DNA of 64,000 bases from Serratia plymuthica NBRC 102599 (GCF_001590925.1 NZ_BCTU01000022.1:31809-95808); one strand, 5' to 3'. Counted from the stretch's first letter, positions 29,932-38,590 are shown. Translations and numbers: made by a program. The notes: generated by a model from the sequence alone, not told the origin.

Positions 29932-30576
29932 TCAGAAGCGATAACCTGCCCCGAACATAAACACCCAAGGATCCAACCGCGTATCAATACTGTGATGGTT
30001 GCCGTTGGCGTCATCAAAGCGGGTTTTGGTCTCGATATTCATCCACCACACCGACATATTCAACATCCAGTGTTCATCCAGGTTGTAATCCAGGCCCGCC
30101 TGCGCAGCGACACCCCAGGAGTCTTTCAGGCTCAGATTACTCAGCCCGGCTCCTTTGCCATTGTCATTGAATTTTTCATCAAAGAAGGTGGTGTAGTTCA
30201 CGCCAAGCCCCAGATACGGACGCAGTTTGTCCTGCTTGTCGCCAAAGTAATATTGCGCCATCAGACTCGGCGGCAGATCGCGCACCGTGGCGATGTTACC
30301 GTTCACTGCCGCGCCGTTCAACGCCACCTTATGGCGGAACGGCGTCGCAGCCAGCAGTTCCACGCCAATATTGTCCGTTACCATATAGCCGAAGGTCAGG
30401 CCGAGCTGGGTATTATTATCGGCATTGAAGGATCCCTGCCCCAGTACGTCGTCCGATCCTGCATTGGGCCGAACCGTCGCCGCCCCCGCGCGGAAAAGAA
30501 AATCACCCGCCTGATGCGCGCTTGCCAACATTGGAGCCATCATAGCCGCCAATACCACCAGAGTTGTCTTTTTCAT
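29932..30576 (-). CDS. ompW: Outer membrane protein OmpW
   Basis: An eight-stranded beta-barrel of the OmpW family. A signal peptide (MKKTTLVVLAAMMAPMLASA) precedes the mature start HQAGDFLFRAGAATVRPN. Alternating strands such as NTQLGLTFGYMVTDNIGVELLAATPF and the terminal WVFMFGAGYRF (C-terminal aromatic needed for BAM insertion) are seen. The ATG at 30576 is used; an upstream codon adds only four residues. The barrel is thought to pass small hydrophobic molecules, and in E. coli is regulated by oxygen through FNR. A perfect FNR box lies about 150 bases upstream. Confidence 0.95.
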   Translation of the reverse strand: MKKTTLVVLAAMMAPMLASAHQAGDFLFRAGAATVRPNAGSDDVLGQGSFNADNNTQLGLTFGYMVTDNIGVELLAATPFRHKVALNGAAVNGNIATVRDLPPSLMAQYYFGDKQDKLRPYLGLGVNYTTFFDEKFNDNGKGAGLSNLSLKDSWGVAAQAGLDYNLDEHWMLNMSVWWMNIETKTRFDDANGNHHSIDTRLDPWVFMFGAGYRF

Positions 30577-30721
30577 TATCCATTCCATTTGTGTGGTTAC
30601 TAGTCGGAAGGGAATATACCTACTTACGGGTATTTATGATCCCATCGGGATCACATCTTATGTGTAAATTTTTTTATTCCTACTAAAAACAAGGTTACCT
30701 AAGGGACTAATAAATCGAGAA

Positions 30722-30735
30722 TTGATCTGAATCAA
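30722..30735 (-). promoter_or_regulatory. FNR box upstream of ompW
   Basis: TTGATCTGAATCAA matches the FNR consensus TTGAT-N4-ATCAA at every fixed position. It lies between ompW and the divergent YkgJ-family gene, about 146 bases from the ompW start and 124 from the other. FNR control of ompW is known in E. coli. Confidence 0.8.
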
Positions 30736-30858
30736 AAAATGCATTTTGTTGCAAAACATCTGCATGTTCAAACTTCAGTTGCTAAAAAAACAGCCACTGA
30801 GTAAGTTCATTATCCGTGTTGGTTTTGGTGAGTGCCGTCAGGAGTCGGCGCGATCAAG

Positions 30859-31299
30859 ATGAGCGAAATTCATAATCCCTGTGTCAGTTGCGGCGCATGC
30901 TGCGGCTATTTTCGAGTGTCATTCTATTGGGCCGAAGCGGAAGATGGCGGCGGCGTGGTTCCTATCTCTCTTACCGAGCCCTTAACTCCCTTTTTGCGCT
31001 GTATGCAGGGGACCAACAGCAAGTCCCCGCGCTGTACCGCTCTCGAGGGCGAAATCGGCAAGGCCGTGTCCTGCTCCATTTATCTCAATCGCCCCAGCCC
31101 TTGTCGCGAATTCGATCAGTCCGGAGAAAACGGCCTGCGCAACGAAGCCTGCGATCGCGCTCGCGAGCGTTATGGTCTGCCGCCGCTGCCGGTTCCTTTA
31201 CCCTTGTCGCTGCCAATAACGGTGATTGCCGAAGAAATAGCCGCAATGCAACTCGCGGGGTGCCACAGCGACGCGGAACAAGGTACAATCGCCCACTGA
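30859..31299 (+). CDS. YkgJ-family cysteine-cluster protein
   Basis: The 146-residue product begins [20 protein letters not shown] and continues with cysteines in [25 protein letters not shown] and NEAC, the pattern of the YkgJ (UPF0153) metal- or Fe-S-binding family. The family's role is not settled; zinc or iron binding is likely. The C-terminal 40 residues are Pro- and Leu-rich. An in-frame GTG at 30832 would add nine residues; the ATG at 30859 is favoured by homology, although GGAG is rather far (about 14 bases) upstream. Confidence 0.85.
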   Translation: MSEIHNPCVSCGACCGYFRVSFYWAEAEDGGGVVPISLTEPLTPFLRCMQGTNSKSPRCTALEGEIGKAVSCSIYLNRPSPCREFDQSGENGLRNEACDRARERYGLPPLPVPLPLSLPITVIAEEIAAMQLAGCHSDAEQGTIAH

Positions 31300-31307
31300 T
31301 TTTGCTA

Positions 31308-31367
31308 TATACCTATGAATTTCAAGTTGCGGCCAACCATGGCGCAACTTGAAAGGCGATGGATATA
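31308..31367. repeat. Short inverted-repeat element, copy 2 (60 bp)
   Basis: Runs from TATACC to GGATATA with arms AATTTCAAGTTGCG and CGCAACTTGAAA, the same arms as at 4009-4065 and 63732-63853. It starts 8 bases after the YkgJ-family stop and ends about 30 bases before yciC, so its hairpin will be transcribed with one or both. Confidence 0.8.
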
Positions 31368-31396
31368 TCTTTGTTTCTCGACGCCAAGGAGTCTGC

Positions 31397-32149
31397 ATGC
31401 CTATCACGGCCAACACGTTGTACCGTGACAGTTTTAACTTTTTCCGTAATCAACTGACCAGCATTCTGATGCTGGCGCTGTTGACCGCGTTCATTTCTGT
31501 GCTGCTCAATCAGGTTTTTAGCCCTGACGTCGAGCAGTTGAAGATCTTGTCTGCAACGGAAGGTGATTTTACGGCATCCGCCGGAATGGGGATCCAGGAA
31601 ATCATTCAGCAAATGACGCCCGAGCAGCAGATGGTGTTATTGAAGGTGTCAGCCGCTGCCACTTTCTCCGCTTTGGTGGGCAACGTGTTGTTGGTTGGCG
31701 GGATGCTGACGCTGATTAGCCTGGTTTCCCAGGGGCAACGCATCAGCGCGCTGCGCGCTATTGGCGCTTCTGCGCCGGAATTGCCGCGTTTGCTGTTGCT
31801 GCTGTTTATCTGCACTCTGCTGATTCAGCTAGGCTTGACGCTGTTCGTCGTGCCGGGCGTAATTATGGCGATTGCCTTCTCGCTGGCGCCGGTGATCACC
31901 ACCGCGGACAAAAAAGGCGTGTTCGCGTCGATCAAGTTGAGCTGCAAACTGGCCTTCGCCAATGCACGCGTGATTGTGCCGGCCATGATGCTGTGGTTGG
32001 CCGCCAAGCTGCTGGTGTTGTTTATGGTGAGCCACCTTTCGGTACTGACCCCGAATGTCGCCAGCGTAGTGCTTACCGCGCTGAGCAACCTGGTTTCCGC
32101 CCTGTTGCTGATTTACCTGTTCCGTCTGTATATGCTGCTGCGCAGTTGA
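31397..32149 (+). CDS. yciC: YciC, UPF0259 inner-membrane protein
   Basis: The 250-residue product has about six hydrophobic helices and starts with [20 protein letters not shown], the conserved YciC N-terminus. [19 protein letters not shown] and [23 protein letters not shown] are further family segments. Function is unknown. The ATG at 31397 follows AAGGAG; earlier in-frame codons lie inside the upstream repeat and are not used. In E. coli yciC is followed by yciB and yciA; here an oppositely oriented SulP gene intervenes. Confidence 0.93.
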   Translation: MPITANTLYRDSFNFFRNQLTSILMLALLTAFISVLLNQVFSPDVEQLKILSATEGDFTASAGMGIQEIIQQMTPEQQMVLLKVSAAATFSALVGNVLLVGGMLTLISLVSQGQRISALRAIGASAPELPRLLLLLFICTLLIQLGLTLFVVPGVIMAIAFSLAPVITTADKKGVFASIKLSCKLAFANARVIVPAMMLWLAAKLLVLFMVSHLSVLTPNVASVVLTALSNLVSALLLIYLFRLYMLLRS

Positions 32150-32165
32150 TCTGCCTGCAGTAACT

Positions 32166-32194
32166 AAAAGGGCACGCCTCGGCGTGCCCTTTTT
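32166..32194. terminator. Bidirectional terminator between yciC and the SulP gene
   Basis: AAAAGGGCACG and CGTGCCCTTTTT pair around the CCTCGG loop. It serves convergent transcripts; the SulP stop lies 3 bases beyond it. Confidence 0.85.
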
Positions 32195-32196
32195 GC

Positions 32197-33900
32197 TTAT
32201 GGAACCGCAGCCGTCTCAGCCTGTTCCTTACTTTGAATCAGCTTCAACGCCAGATACAAATCCGGCACCAGAATCAATTCCCGATCGCGTCCCAGCCGAT
32301 TGATGCGGAACCAACGCGTCAGCTCGGTTCGCCTCCCTGCCAACACCAGCTTAACGTTACGCTGTAACAGATCGCGCTTCAGCTCATCTATCGCCGCCAG
32401 AACGCTGATATCCGCGTGGGTAAAACTGGCGACAGCATCCACCACCACCCAGCGCGGCTGAAATGGTGTACTGTCCACCAAATTCAGGATCCGGCGCTTG
32501 AAGTACGCCACGTTAAAATAGGTTAACGGCGAGTTGAAACGGTACATCATCACGCCGGGTACCGCTTTAACGCCGTTGTTGTTGCCCATCGAGTGGATCA
32601 TGCCCTCGTCGTTCACACCCAGCAACTGCTCCGTCGGACGAAATACCGTGCGCAGGAACTGCATCAGCCCCAGCAATACCGCCAAGCCGATACCGCTGAT
32701 CACCCCCACCAGCAGCACGCACAAGAAGGTGAACATGGCCAACCGGAAGGCCTGCGCATTGCGGCGGCGCATAATCCAGATGCCCCGAAAATCCAGCAAC
32801 GACCAGGCGGCATACATCAGCACTACGCCTAACCCCGCCACCGGAATAAACTGCAGCGGCGCCATCAGGAACAACAGCACGAAAGCAATCACCCCCGCTG
32901 CAATGATCGACACCAATTGACTCTTGCCGCCGTTGGCATCGTTAACCGCAGTACGGGAATCCGCCCCGCTGATGGCAAACCCCTGTGAAAGCGCCGAAAC
33001 GATATTCACCAACCCCAGCGCGCGGAACTCAGCGTCGGCGTTCACCTCATAGCCATTCTTTGCCGCAAAACTGCGCGCAGTCAGCATCATGCTGACAAAA
33101 CTCACTACCGCCAGGTTGAGTGCCGGGATCACCATGTCTCGCAGCAACCCTGGCTGGAAATCCGGCCACTGGACTATCGGTAATACGTCGCTAAACCCCC
33201 CCACCGTCACTACGCCATGCTGCTGTAACCCGCCTATCCAGGTGACGAAAGCCGCCAATACGATGGCAAACAACGGTGCCGGCCAGTTAGGGCGCCATTT
33301 TTTAAATCCCAGCAGCGTGACCAGCGTCAACAGCGACACCGCCATGGTCAGCCAGTCGCTGTGCATCAGGTTGCCCGGCAGCGCGTAAATGCGCTCAATC
33401 AACTGCGCAGGGTGAACGCCAAAACCGAGGACCTTGCCGATCTGATCGACCATGATAGTGATCGCCACACCGTTCAGCAGCCCGCTGAGTATCGGCCGGG
33501 AGAGCAGATCCGCCAGTGCGCCCAGTTTGAAACGGCTCGCCAACAGGCACCAGGCGCCCATCATTGCCGTCATCATAATGGTGAGTTGCCAGTGCCGCTC
33601 CATATTACCCGCAGCCAGCGGCGTCACTACTGCGGCTATCACTGCACAGGTGGCTGCGTCCGGCCCGACAATAAGCTGGCGCGACGATCCGAAAAACGCG
33701 TAGGCGACCATCGGCAAGATACAGGAGTACAGCCCCACCACCGGGCTGACCCCGGCCAGCTCGGCGTAAGCGATCGCCACCGGCAATGCCACCGCAGCTA
33801 CGGAGAGCCCGGCGCGTATATCCGGTTTAAGCCAACTGCGTTGATACCCTAATAAATGCGTCAAACCAGGCGTCAACGCCTGGAGAGATTTCCACTGCAT
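32197..33900 (-). CDS. SulP-family anion transporter with C-terminal STAS domain
   Basis: The 567-residue product has the SulP signature near the N-terminus (AGLSVAAVALPVAIAYAELAGVSPVVGLYS), a chain of membrane helices to about residue 425, and a C-terminal STAS domain (about 445-560; WVVVDAVASFTHADISVLAAI). SulP proteins carry sulfate, bicarbonate, or dicarboxylates. The sequence is clearly distinct from E. coli DauA, so the substrate cannot be named. It separates yciC from yciB-yciA, which are adjacent in E. coli, hence it looks like an insertion. The ATG at 33900 (MQWKSLQ) is preferred over an open extension of 43 codons. Confidence 0.88.
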   Translation of the reverse strand: MQWKSLQALTPGLTHLLGYQRSWLKPDIRAGLSVAAVALPVAIAYAELAGVSPVVGLYSCILPMVAYAFFGSSRQLIVGPDAATCAVIAAVVTPLAAGNMERHWQLTIMMTAMMGAWCLLASRFKLGALADLLSRPILSGLLNGVAITIMVDQIGKVLGFGVHPAQLIERIYALPGNLMHSDWLTMAVSLLTLVTLLGFKKWRPNWPAPLFAIVLAAFVTWIGGLQQHGVVTVGGFSDVLPIVQWPDFQPGLLRDMVIPALNLAVVSFVSMMLTARSFAAKNGYEVNADAEFRALGLVNIVSALSQGFAISGADSRTAVNDANGGKSQLVSIIAAGVIAFVLLFLMAPLQFIPVAGLGVVLMYAAWSLLDFRGIWIMRRRNAQAFRLAMFTFLCVLLVGVISGIGLAVLLGLMQFLRTVFRPTEQLLGVNDEGMIHSMGNNNGVKAVPGVMMYRFNSPLTYFNVAYFKRRILNLVDSTPFQPRWVVVDAVASFTHADISVLAAIDELKRDLLQRNVKLVLAGRRTELTRWFRINRLGRDRELILVPDLYLALKLIQSKEQAETAAVP

Positions 33901-34134
33901 AAACTGTTTTCCGTTATAAATTATCCGTCTATTATTACGCGTATCATGAGATGCCAGGGCCGCGCTGGCAATCGGCCCACCACGAAGTCGCGACCTCAAT
34001 CGTAAGTTTATGCAAATTCCTGCTTTCATGGCAGAAATCCGGCCCCCAAACGCCGATAATCAGCGCTTCCCAGCGGTACACAGAGCCCGCCGAATCCGGT
34101 ATAGTCGGGCGATGAACAGATGATGGATTGATTT

Positions 34135-34674
34135 ATGAAGCAGTTTCTTGATTTCCTCCCGTTAATTGTCTTTTTTGCTTTTTATAAGCTCTACGATATC
34201 TACGTCGCTTCCGGCGCGTTGATTGTCGCTACCGCACTGGCGCTGGTGTTCACCTGGATCAAATACCGCAAGGTCGAGAAGATGACGCTGATCACCTTCC
34301 TGATGGTGCTGGTGTTCGGCACCCTGACGCTGGTATTCCATAACGATTTGTTTATCAAATGGAAAGTCACGGTAATCTATACCCTGTTTGCGTTGGCGTT
34401 GCTGATCAGCCAACTGGTGCTCAAGAAGCCGCTGGTTCAGCGCATGCTGGGTAAAGAGCTGACGCTGCCGGACAAAGTGTGGAGCAACCTCAATCTGGCG
34501 TGGGCGGTATTCTTCCTGGTCTGTGGCCTGGCGAATATCTACGTCGCCTTCTGGTTGCCGCAAAGCGTTTGGGTTAACTTTAAAGTGTTCGGCCTGACGG
34601 CGCTGACGCTGGTGTTTACCCTGCTCAGCGGTATTTATATTTATCGGCACATGCCTGAAGAACAGAAAAAATAG
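34135..34674 (+). CDS. yciB: YciB (IspZ), inner membrane-spanning septation protein A
   Basis: An intracellular-septation protein family member of 179 residues with about five membrane helices; it begins [25 protein letters not shown], nearly invariant in the family. [18 protein letters not shown] is close to the C-terminus. In E. coli YciB interacts with elongation and division proteins and supports envelope integrity together with DcrB. yciA follows after 75 bases on the same strand. Confidence 0.95.
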   Translation: MKQFLDFLPLIVFFAFYKLYDIYVASGALIVATALALVFTWIKYRKVEKMTLITFLMVLVFGTLTLVFHNDLFIKWKVTVIYTLFALALLISQLVLKKPLVQRMLGKELTLPDKVWSNLNLAWAVFFLVCGLANIYVAFWLPQSVWVNFKVFGLTALTLVFTLLSGIYIYRHMPEEQKK

Positions 34675-34749
34675 TTACAAAATTGTTAATGCCCGTAGCG
34701 CTTGCTGCGGGCAGTATAATGAAAACCCTTCTTTGATAAGCAGACGGCT

Positions 34750-35178
34750 ATGACTCAACAACGACCTTTACCCAGTGGCGAAATGGTGCTGCGTACTCTG
34801 GCAATGCCGGCAGATACCAATGCCAACGGTGATATTTTTGGCGGCTGGCTAATGTCGCAAATGGACATTGGCGGCGCTATTCAGGCGAAAGAAATTGCCG
34901 AAGGACGCGTAGTGACAGTGCGTGTCGATGGTATGACCTTCCTGAAACCGGTCGCAGTGGGTGATGTGGTTTGCTGCTATGCGCAGTGTATCCGCACCGG
35001 CCGCAGTTCGATCACCATCAATATAGAAGTGTGGGTAAAGAAAGTATCCTCCGCGCCTATCGGCCAGCGCTACCGTGCAACCGAGGCGGTATTTACTTAT
35101 GTGGCGGTGGATGATGAGGGCAATTCACGCGCCCTGCCCGATGGCAAAATGAACTTCCGCGTCGGCTTTGAAGAATAG
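34750..35178 (+). CDS. yciA: Acyl-CoA thioester hydrolase YciA
   Basis: A hotdog-fold thioesterase with broad acyl-CoA range. The catalytic Asn-Asp stretch is in ADTNANGDIFGGWLMSQMD, followed by GRVVTVRVDGMTFLKPVAVGDVV. The 142-residue length suits the family (E. coli 132). The ribosome-binding site is weak (AGCAGACGGCT). It probably shares transcripts with yciB and ends at the terminator shared with tonB. Confidence 0.94.
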   Translation: MTQQRPLPSGEMVLRTLAMPADTNANGDIFGGWLMSQMDIGGAIQAKEIAEGRVVTVRVDGMTFLKPVAVGDVVCCYAQCIRTGRSSITINIEVWVKKVSSAPIGQRYRATEAVFTYVAVDDEGNSRALPDGKMNFRVGFEE

Positions 35179-35196
35179 CTGAAATGCAGGCAGCAA

Positions 35197-35222
35197 AAAG
35201 GGTCGCTTCGGCGACCCTTTTC
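35197..35222. terminator. Bidirectional terminator between yciA and tonB
   Basis: AAAAGGGTCGC and GCGACCCTTTT form the stem with a TTCG tetraloop; A- and T-tracts on both sides serve yciA and tonB. Confidence 0.9.
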
Positions 35223-35242
35223 TATTGGCGCCAACGTCGATA

Positions 35243-36007
35243 TCAGTCCATCTCCGTGGTGCCGTTAATTTTAAAGCGGATATTAACGACGCGATCTTTC
35301 GCTTCCTTGGCTTCGTAACGCCACTTGCGCAATGCCTGTTTCACTTCACGCTCGAACATATTGCGTGGTTCCGCAGACAGGATACGCACGTTGGTCACGC
35401 GGCCGTCGCTGTCGATATCAAATTGAACCCGCACACTGCCTTCAATCTGCAAGGCTCTGGCGCGCGGTGGGTAGATCGGATCTGCACGGCTGATAGGCTT
35501 CGGCCCCACATCACGCGAATTGCCCTGAACCGGCGCTGAAGGCGCTTGCTTTACCGGCGCTTTGTCGACTGGCTTGGCCGGCTCGTTGTTTTCAAACGGC
35601 GATGGCTCGCGCGGCTCGGTTTTCTGCGGTTCGCGTTTGACCGTTTTTTCGACCTTCGGCTTCGGTTTCGGCTTCGGTTTGGGTTTTACCGGCTCAGGCT
35701 TCAGTATCGCCTTTGGCGGTGGCTCTGGCAGCGGTTCTGGTTCTGGTTCTGGTTCCGGTTCCACCTGCGGTTCTGGTTCCGGTTCCACCTGCGGTTCTGG
35801 CTCAGCAGGCGCGGGCGGCGGCGGCTCGGCCATTGCCGCGGTATTGACCATCATGACGCTGATCGGCGCATCCTCTGGTTTCGGCAACTCCATGACTTCA
35901 TTGACAGAAGCATAGAGCAAGCTCGCCACCAAGGCGCTATGTAAGCCAACGGACAGGACAATCGGCACTGATAAACGGCGATTAAGGAACATCTTTTTTA
36001 GCGGCAT
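35243..36007 (-). CDS. tonB: TonB energy-transducing protein
   Basis: TonB couples the proton-motive force from ExbB-ExbD to outer-membrane siderophore and B12 receptors. The 254-residue product has a short N-terminal anchor ([21 protein letters not shown], with the key Ser-His pair). A long periplasmic Glu-Pro then Lys-Pro spacer (about residues 60-125) follows, then the receptor-contact domain ([21 protein letters not shown], ending in NIRFKINGT). A purine-rich GAGGAAACAG lies before the ATG. A Fur-box-like sequence is about 40 bases upstream. The spacer DNA carries a short tandem duplication. Confidence 0.96.
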   Translation of the reverse strand: MPLKKMFLNRRLSVPIVLSVGLHSALVASLLYASVNEVMELPKPEDAPISVMMVNTAAMAEPPPPAPAEPEPQVEPEPEPQVEPEPEPEPEPLPEPPPKAILKPEPVKPKPKPKPKPKVEKTVKREPQKTEPREPSPFENNEPAKPVDKAPVKQAPSAPVQGNSRDVGPKPISRADPIYPPRARALQIEGSVRVQFDIDSDGRVTNVRILSAEPRNMFEREVKQALRKWRYEAKEAKDRVVNIRFKINGTTEMD

Positions 36008-36043
36008 AATGATTCTGTTTCCTCTGGTTCGCCAAGTTTAAAT

Positions 36044-36062
36044 GCAAATAGCAATCATATTC
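36044..36062 (-). promoter_or_regulatory. Candidate Fur box upstream of tonB
   Basis: GCAAATAGCAATCATATTC matches about 12 of 19 positions of the classical Fur consensus, located 37-55 bases upstream of tonB. Iron repression of tonB by Fur is known in enterobacteria. Confidence 0.45.
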
Positions 36063-36202
36063 AATAACGAATGGCAAACTATCGCTTTAATCGTCATTAT
36101 TCATCGCTAAAACCTGTAAACTCATGGGGATATTAACCTTTTATTTGCATTTTTACTGAGGATTTCACACGCTCTATTAACCTGATTTATCGCGACAAAA
36201 AC

Positions 36203-36224
36203 AAAAAAACCCGCCGTAGCGGGT
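36203..36224 (-). terminator. queH terminator
   Basis: ACCCGC and GCGGGT pair around CGTA; on the minus strand a run of seven T follows. It is 20 bases after the queH stop. Confidence 0.85.
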
Positions 36225-36244
36225 CATTCGTCACCAATGCGGCG

Positions 36245-36898
36245 TTATTCTTCATCACCGTAATACAGCACGCCCAATTTGATCAGTGGCCGCCCCTGCG
36301 CTTTGCGATGCAGGTTGGTATCACGCAGCGAATAGACACAGCCACAGTATTCCTGCTGGTAGAAACGTTCGCGCTTGCTGATTTCTATCATTCGCGATGC
36401 GCCGCCTTTTTTGCGCCAGTTGTAATCCCAATACTGCAGGTCAGGATATTTTTCTGCCGCGCGGACGCCGCAGTCGGTGATTTGCTGCATATTCTTCCAG
36501 CGGGAAATACCCAGCGAACTGGAGATGGTGTCGTAGCCGTTTTCATGTGCGTACAATGCGGTGCGCTCAAAACGCATGTCGAAACACATGGTGCAACGGA
36601 TCCCACGCTCTGGCTCGTTTTCCATGCCTTTGGCGCGGGCAAACCAGTTATCGGTATCGTAATCGGCGTCAATAATGGGTATCCCGTGCTGCTCGGCAAA
36701 GCGAATGTTCTCTTCCTTGCGCAGCAGATACTCTTTTTGCGGGTGAATATTCGGGTTATAGAAAAAGATGGCGTATTCGATGCCGGAGGCCTGAATGGCT
36801 TCCATCACCTCACCGGAACAAGGCGCACAGCAGGAGTGCAGCAACAGCTTGCTTTTGCCCTCAGGCAAGTCGAGTTTATCCCTAACCAGTTCCGTCAT
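36245..36898 (-). CDS. queH: QueH, epoxyqueuosine reductase
   Basis: QueH (DUF208) reduces epoxyqueuosine to queuosine in tRNA, an alternative to QueG. The Fe-S and metal ligands are visible: [32 protein letters not shown] and the late [18 protein letters not shown] is also conserved. The ATG at 36898 (MTELVRDK) is preceded by GAGGTGAGGAA and gives 217 residues; an upstream frame of 38 codons is unconserved. E. coli K-12 has QueG instead and lacks this gene next to tonB. The gene is divergent from yciI. Confidence 0.92.
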   Translation of the reverse strand: MTELVRDKLDLPEGKSKLLLHSCCAPCSGEVMEAIQASGIEYAIFFYNPNIHPQKEYLLRKEENIRFAEQHGIPIIDADYDTDNWFARAKGMENEPERGIRCTMCFDMRFERTALYAHENGYDTISSSLGISRWKNMQQITDCGVRAAEKYPDLQYWDYNWRKKGGASRMIEISKRERFYQQEYCGCVYSLRDTNLHRKAQGRPLIKLGVLYYGDEE

Positions 36899-37079
36899 TT
36901 CCTCACCTCTCACACAGGGGTTCAATTCATCGCGCGGCCGCACTATACGAATAAAAACTAGCTGCTTCAAGGCATAAGCGCCAGCTAGAGGTAAATTCCC
37001 CCAGCCAGGCATTCCCTTGGCTCGCCTTTTGCGCTACCTTGAATCACCCCTTCTATACTAATGATTTTAAAGGTGAAAC

Positions 37080-37376
37080 ATGCTTTATCTGATCTACGCG
37101 CAGGACGTCCCCAACTCATTGGAAAACCGTCTGTCGGTACGGCCGGCGCATTTGGCACGCCTGCAGGCGCTGCGGGATGAAGGCCGTCTGGTGGTTGCCG
37201 GCCCAAACCCGGCTATCGACAGCAACGATCCGGGTAGTGCGGGCTTCAGCGGCTCTACGGTGATTGCGGAATTCGCGTCGCTGGCGGATGCCCAAACCTG
37301 GGCTGAACAGGATCCCTACGTCGCTGCCGGCGTTTATGGTGACGTGACAGTAAAACCTTTTAAGCAGGTGTTTTAA
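37080..37376 (+). CDS. yciI: YciI family protein
   Basis: A 98-residue ferredoxin-like protein of the YCII family with [20 protein letters not shown] and [21 protein letters not shown]; the His-Asp pair (His22 and Asp36 region) of the family is kept. Haemophilus and other homologues are small dimers with a proposed enzymatic pocket; no firm reaction is known. AAAGGTGA precedes the ATG. Confidence 0.94.
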   Translation: MLYLIYAQDVPNSLENRLSVRPAHLARLQALRDEGRLVVAGPNPAIDSNDPGSAGFSGSTVIAEFASLADAQTWAEQDPYVAAGVYGDVTVKPFKQVF

Positions 37377-37483
37377 GTAAACCTGTTACTTTCCATTATA
37401 ACGGGTTGCACTGCTACAATTACGGGTCACGTTAGGTGGTCCGTGACTTGTTTCCCCACCCGCCTCAGAATGAACAACACCGT

Positions 37484-37512
37484 AAAAAAAAGCCAGCACG
37501 GAGTGGCTGGCT
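37484..37512 (-). terminator. Intrinsic terminator of the candidate minus-strand RNA
   Basis: On the minus strand AGCCAGC (37512-37506) pairs with GCTGGCT (37497-37491) around an 8-base loop and is followed by eight T. No annotated minus-strand gene reads into it, which implies a separate transcript. Confidence 0.75.
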
Positions 37513-37640
37513 AAAGGGGTCTTCGAGGGAATATCTTATGAGATAAGCCTACGCTTTCCTCTTTGGCCCCGCCAGCTATCGGTGCGATAGCTTTCCTCTT
37601 AAAGCGAAGCGTATGGCGGCGCATTCCAGCTTCTGGTATG
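37484..37640 (-). ncRNA. Candidate structured small RNA between yciI and the KTSC gene
   Basis: Read on the minus strand, three stems follow each other with almost no gap. A perfect 8-bp hairpin (AGCTATCG, CAC loop; 37592-37574) is followed by a 55-base compound stem (GGCCCC with GGGGTC outside, TTCCTC with GAGGGAA inside, CTTATCTCATAAG at the tip; 37570-37516). An intrinsic terminator with eight T ends the array. The motif AGAGGAAAGC occurs twice. No known small RNA was recognised. The 5' end is uncertain (somewhere above 37592). A 37-codon minus frame (37624-37511) overlaps, but the heavy pairing suggests RNA rather than protein. Together with flanking sequence it fills the 320-base gap after yciI. 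Confidence 0.55.
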
Positions 37641-37697
37641 GTTAACGGGCAGCCTATAACCATATAAATAATAATGAATTAACAGAGGGGAGTATAC

Positions 37698-37910
37698 TTG
37701 CAGCGACAACCGGTTTCATCTTCAAGAATTATATCAATAGGCTATGATGAAACTGCTCAGGTTCTGGAAATCCAGTTTCGTGATGCAGGGATCTATCAAT
37801 ATATCGGGGTTCCCAATCGAATCTACCAGGACTTTGTCGTGGTGGTTTCGAAAGGCAGATTTTATGACGGCGTCATAAAGGGCAAATACCTGTGCCGTAA
37901 AACAGGGTAA
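37698..37910 (+). CDS. KTSC-domain small protein
   Basis: The 70-residue product is essentially one KTSC domain: PVSSSRIISIGYDETAQVLE, FRDAGIYQYIGVPNRIY and SKGRFYDGVIKGKY. This domain occurs alone or fused to lysyl-tRNA synthetase-like proteins and its function is not established. The start is TTG at 37698, preceded by AGAGGGGAG, a strong ribosome-binding site that decides the start. No ATG is available near it. Confidence 0.83.
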   Translation: MQRQPVSSSRIISIGYDETAQVLEIQFRDAGIYQYIGVPNRIYQDFVVVVSKGRFYDGVIKGKYLCRKTG

Positions 37911-37983
37911 CCAACCAGGCCGATATCAACCCGGCCTGCGCGCCAACCCCGAACGGTATCGGGGTTAAGGTGACTTTCGCATA

Positions 37984-38559
37984 TTACTTCGATGCCGGAT
38001 CCTCTGCAGCCGTTTGGCTTTGCGCCAGAATCAGTGCCTGCATATCCATAAACATAGCGTCCCATTCTTGCTGGTCGATATTCATCAAACCAAAAAAACG
38101 CAGCATAAATGCCCCTTCGGTGGCCAGAAAGGCCAGCCGCGCGCGCCTTCCCTGCTCAGTGGTCAAATCCAGACCGGCAATCCGGCTGCGGTACCATTCA
38201 CGCGTGCTGTCCAGATGCTCCGGCGTTTGAATCAGCGTCGCCATCAACCCCGCAGCCTTGGCGCTGGAGGCCTGATCGGAACTTCTGGTCGCCTGCATAT
38301 GCGCCTGTACGGCGGTGGTCGCCGAGGGGTTCTCCCCGGCAATCGCGTCGAACAGAGTGTCATACGCCTTGCCCCAGCGTTCAAACATCGCATCAATCAA
38401 CGCATCTTTACTGCCGAAGCAGTATTGCACTCCGCCTTTGGAGATCCCCATCGCTTTTGCGACGGAATCAATGGTCAGTCCGGCGGCGCCCTGGTTGGCG
38501 ACAATTTCTTCGGCCGCATCCAGAACTTTGTCACGATCGATGCTGCGTTGACGTCCCAT
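37984..38559 (-). CDS. TetR-family repressor, SmvR-like
   Basis: The HTH (KVLDAAEEIVANQGAAGLTI, then AMGISKGGVQYCFGSKDALI) is classical TetR; residues 60-191 form the ligand domain. Frame start at the ATG 38559 (MGRQRSIDRDKVL); longer upstream extension would overlap the neighbouring gene and promoter. It is divergent from an MFS pump, the same layout as smvR-smvA in Klebsiella, so it probably represses that pump. A perfect 12-bp palindrome lies 20 bases upstream. Confidence 0.87.
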   Translation of the reverse strand: MGRQRSIDRDKVLDAAEEIVANQGAAGLTIDSVAKAMGISKGGVQYCFGSKDALIDAMFERWGKAYDTLFDAIAGENPSATTAVQAHMQATRSSDQASSAKAAGLMATLIQTPEHLDSTREWYRSRIAGLDLTTEQGRRARLAFLATEGAFMLRFFGLMNIDQQEWDAMFMDMQALILAQSQTAAEDPASK

Positions 38560-38578
38560 TGATAGACCTCTCTTTTCA

Positions 38579-38590
38579 ATACGTACGTAT
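38579..38590. promoter_or_regulatory. Candidate TetR operator
   Basis: ATACGTACGTAT is a perfect 12-bp palindrome in the 124-base gap between the TetR gene and the MFS gene. It is followed by AT-rich promoter-like sequence (TATATATTATGATCAGTATAC), fitting an operator that controls both directions. Confidence 0.6.

Noticed and set aside
35546..35944. Plus-strand frame opposite the tonB spacer, rich in Phe/Arg/Trp
   Set aside because: A by-product of the Glu-Pro/Lys-Pro repeats of tonB read backwards.
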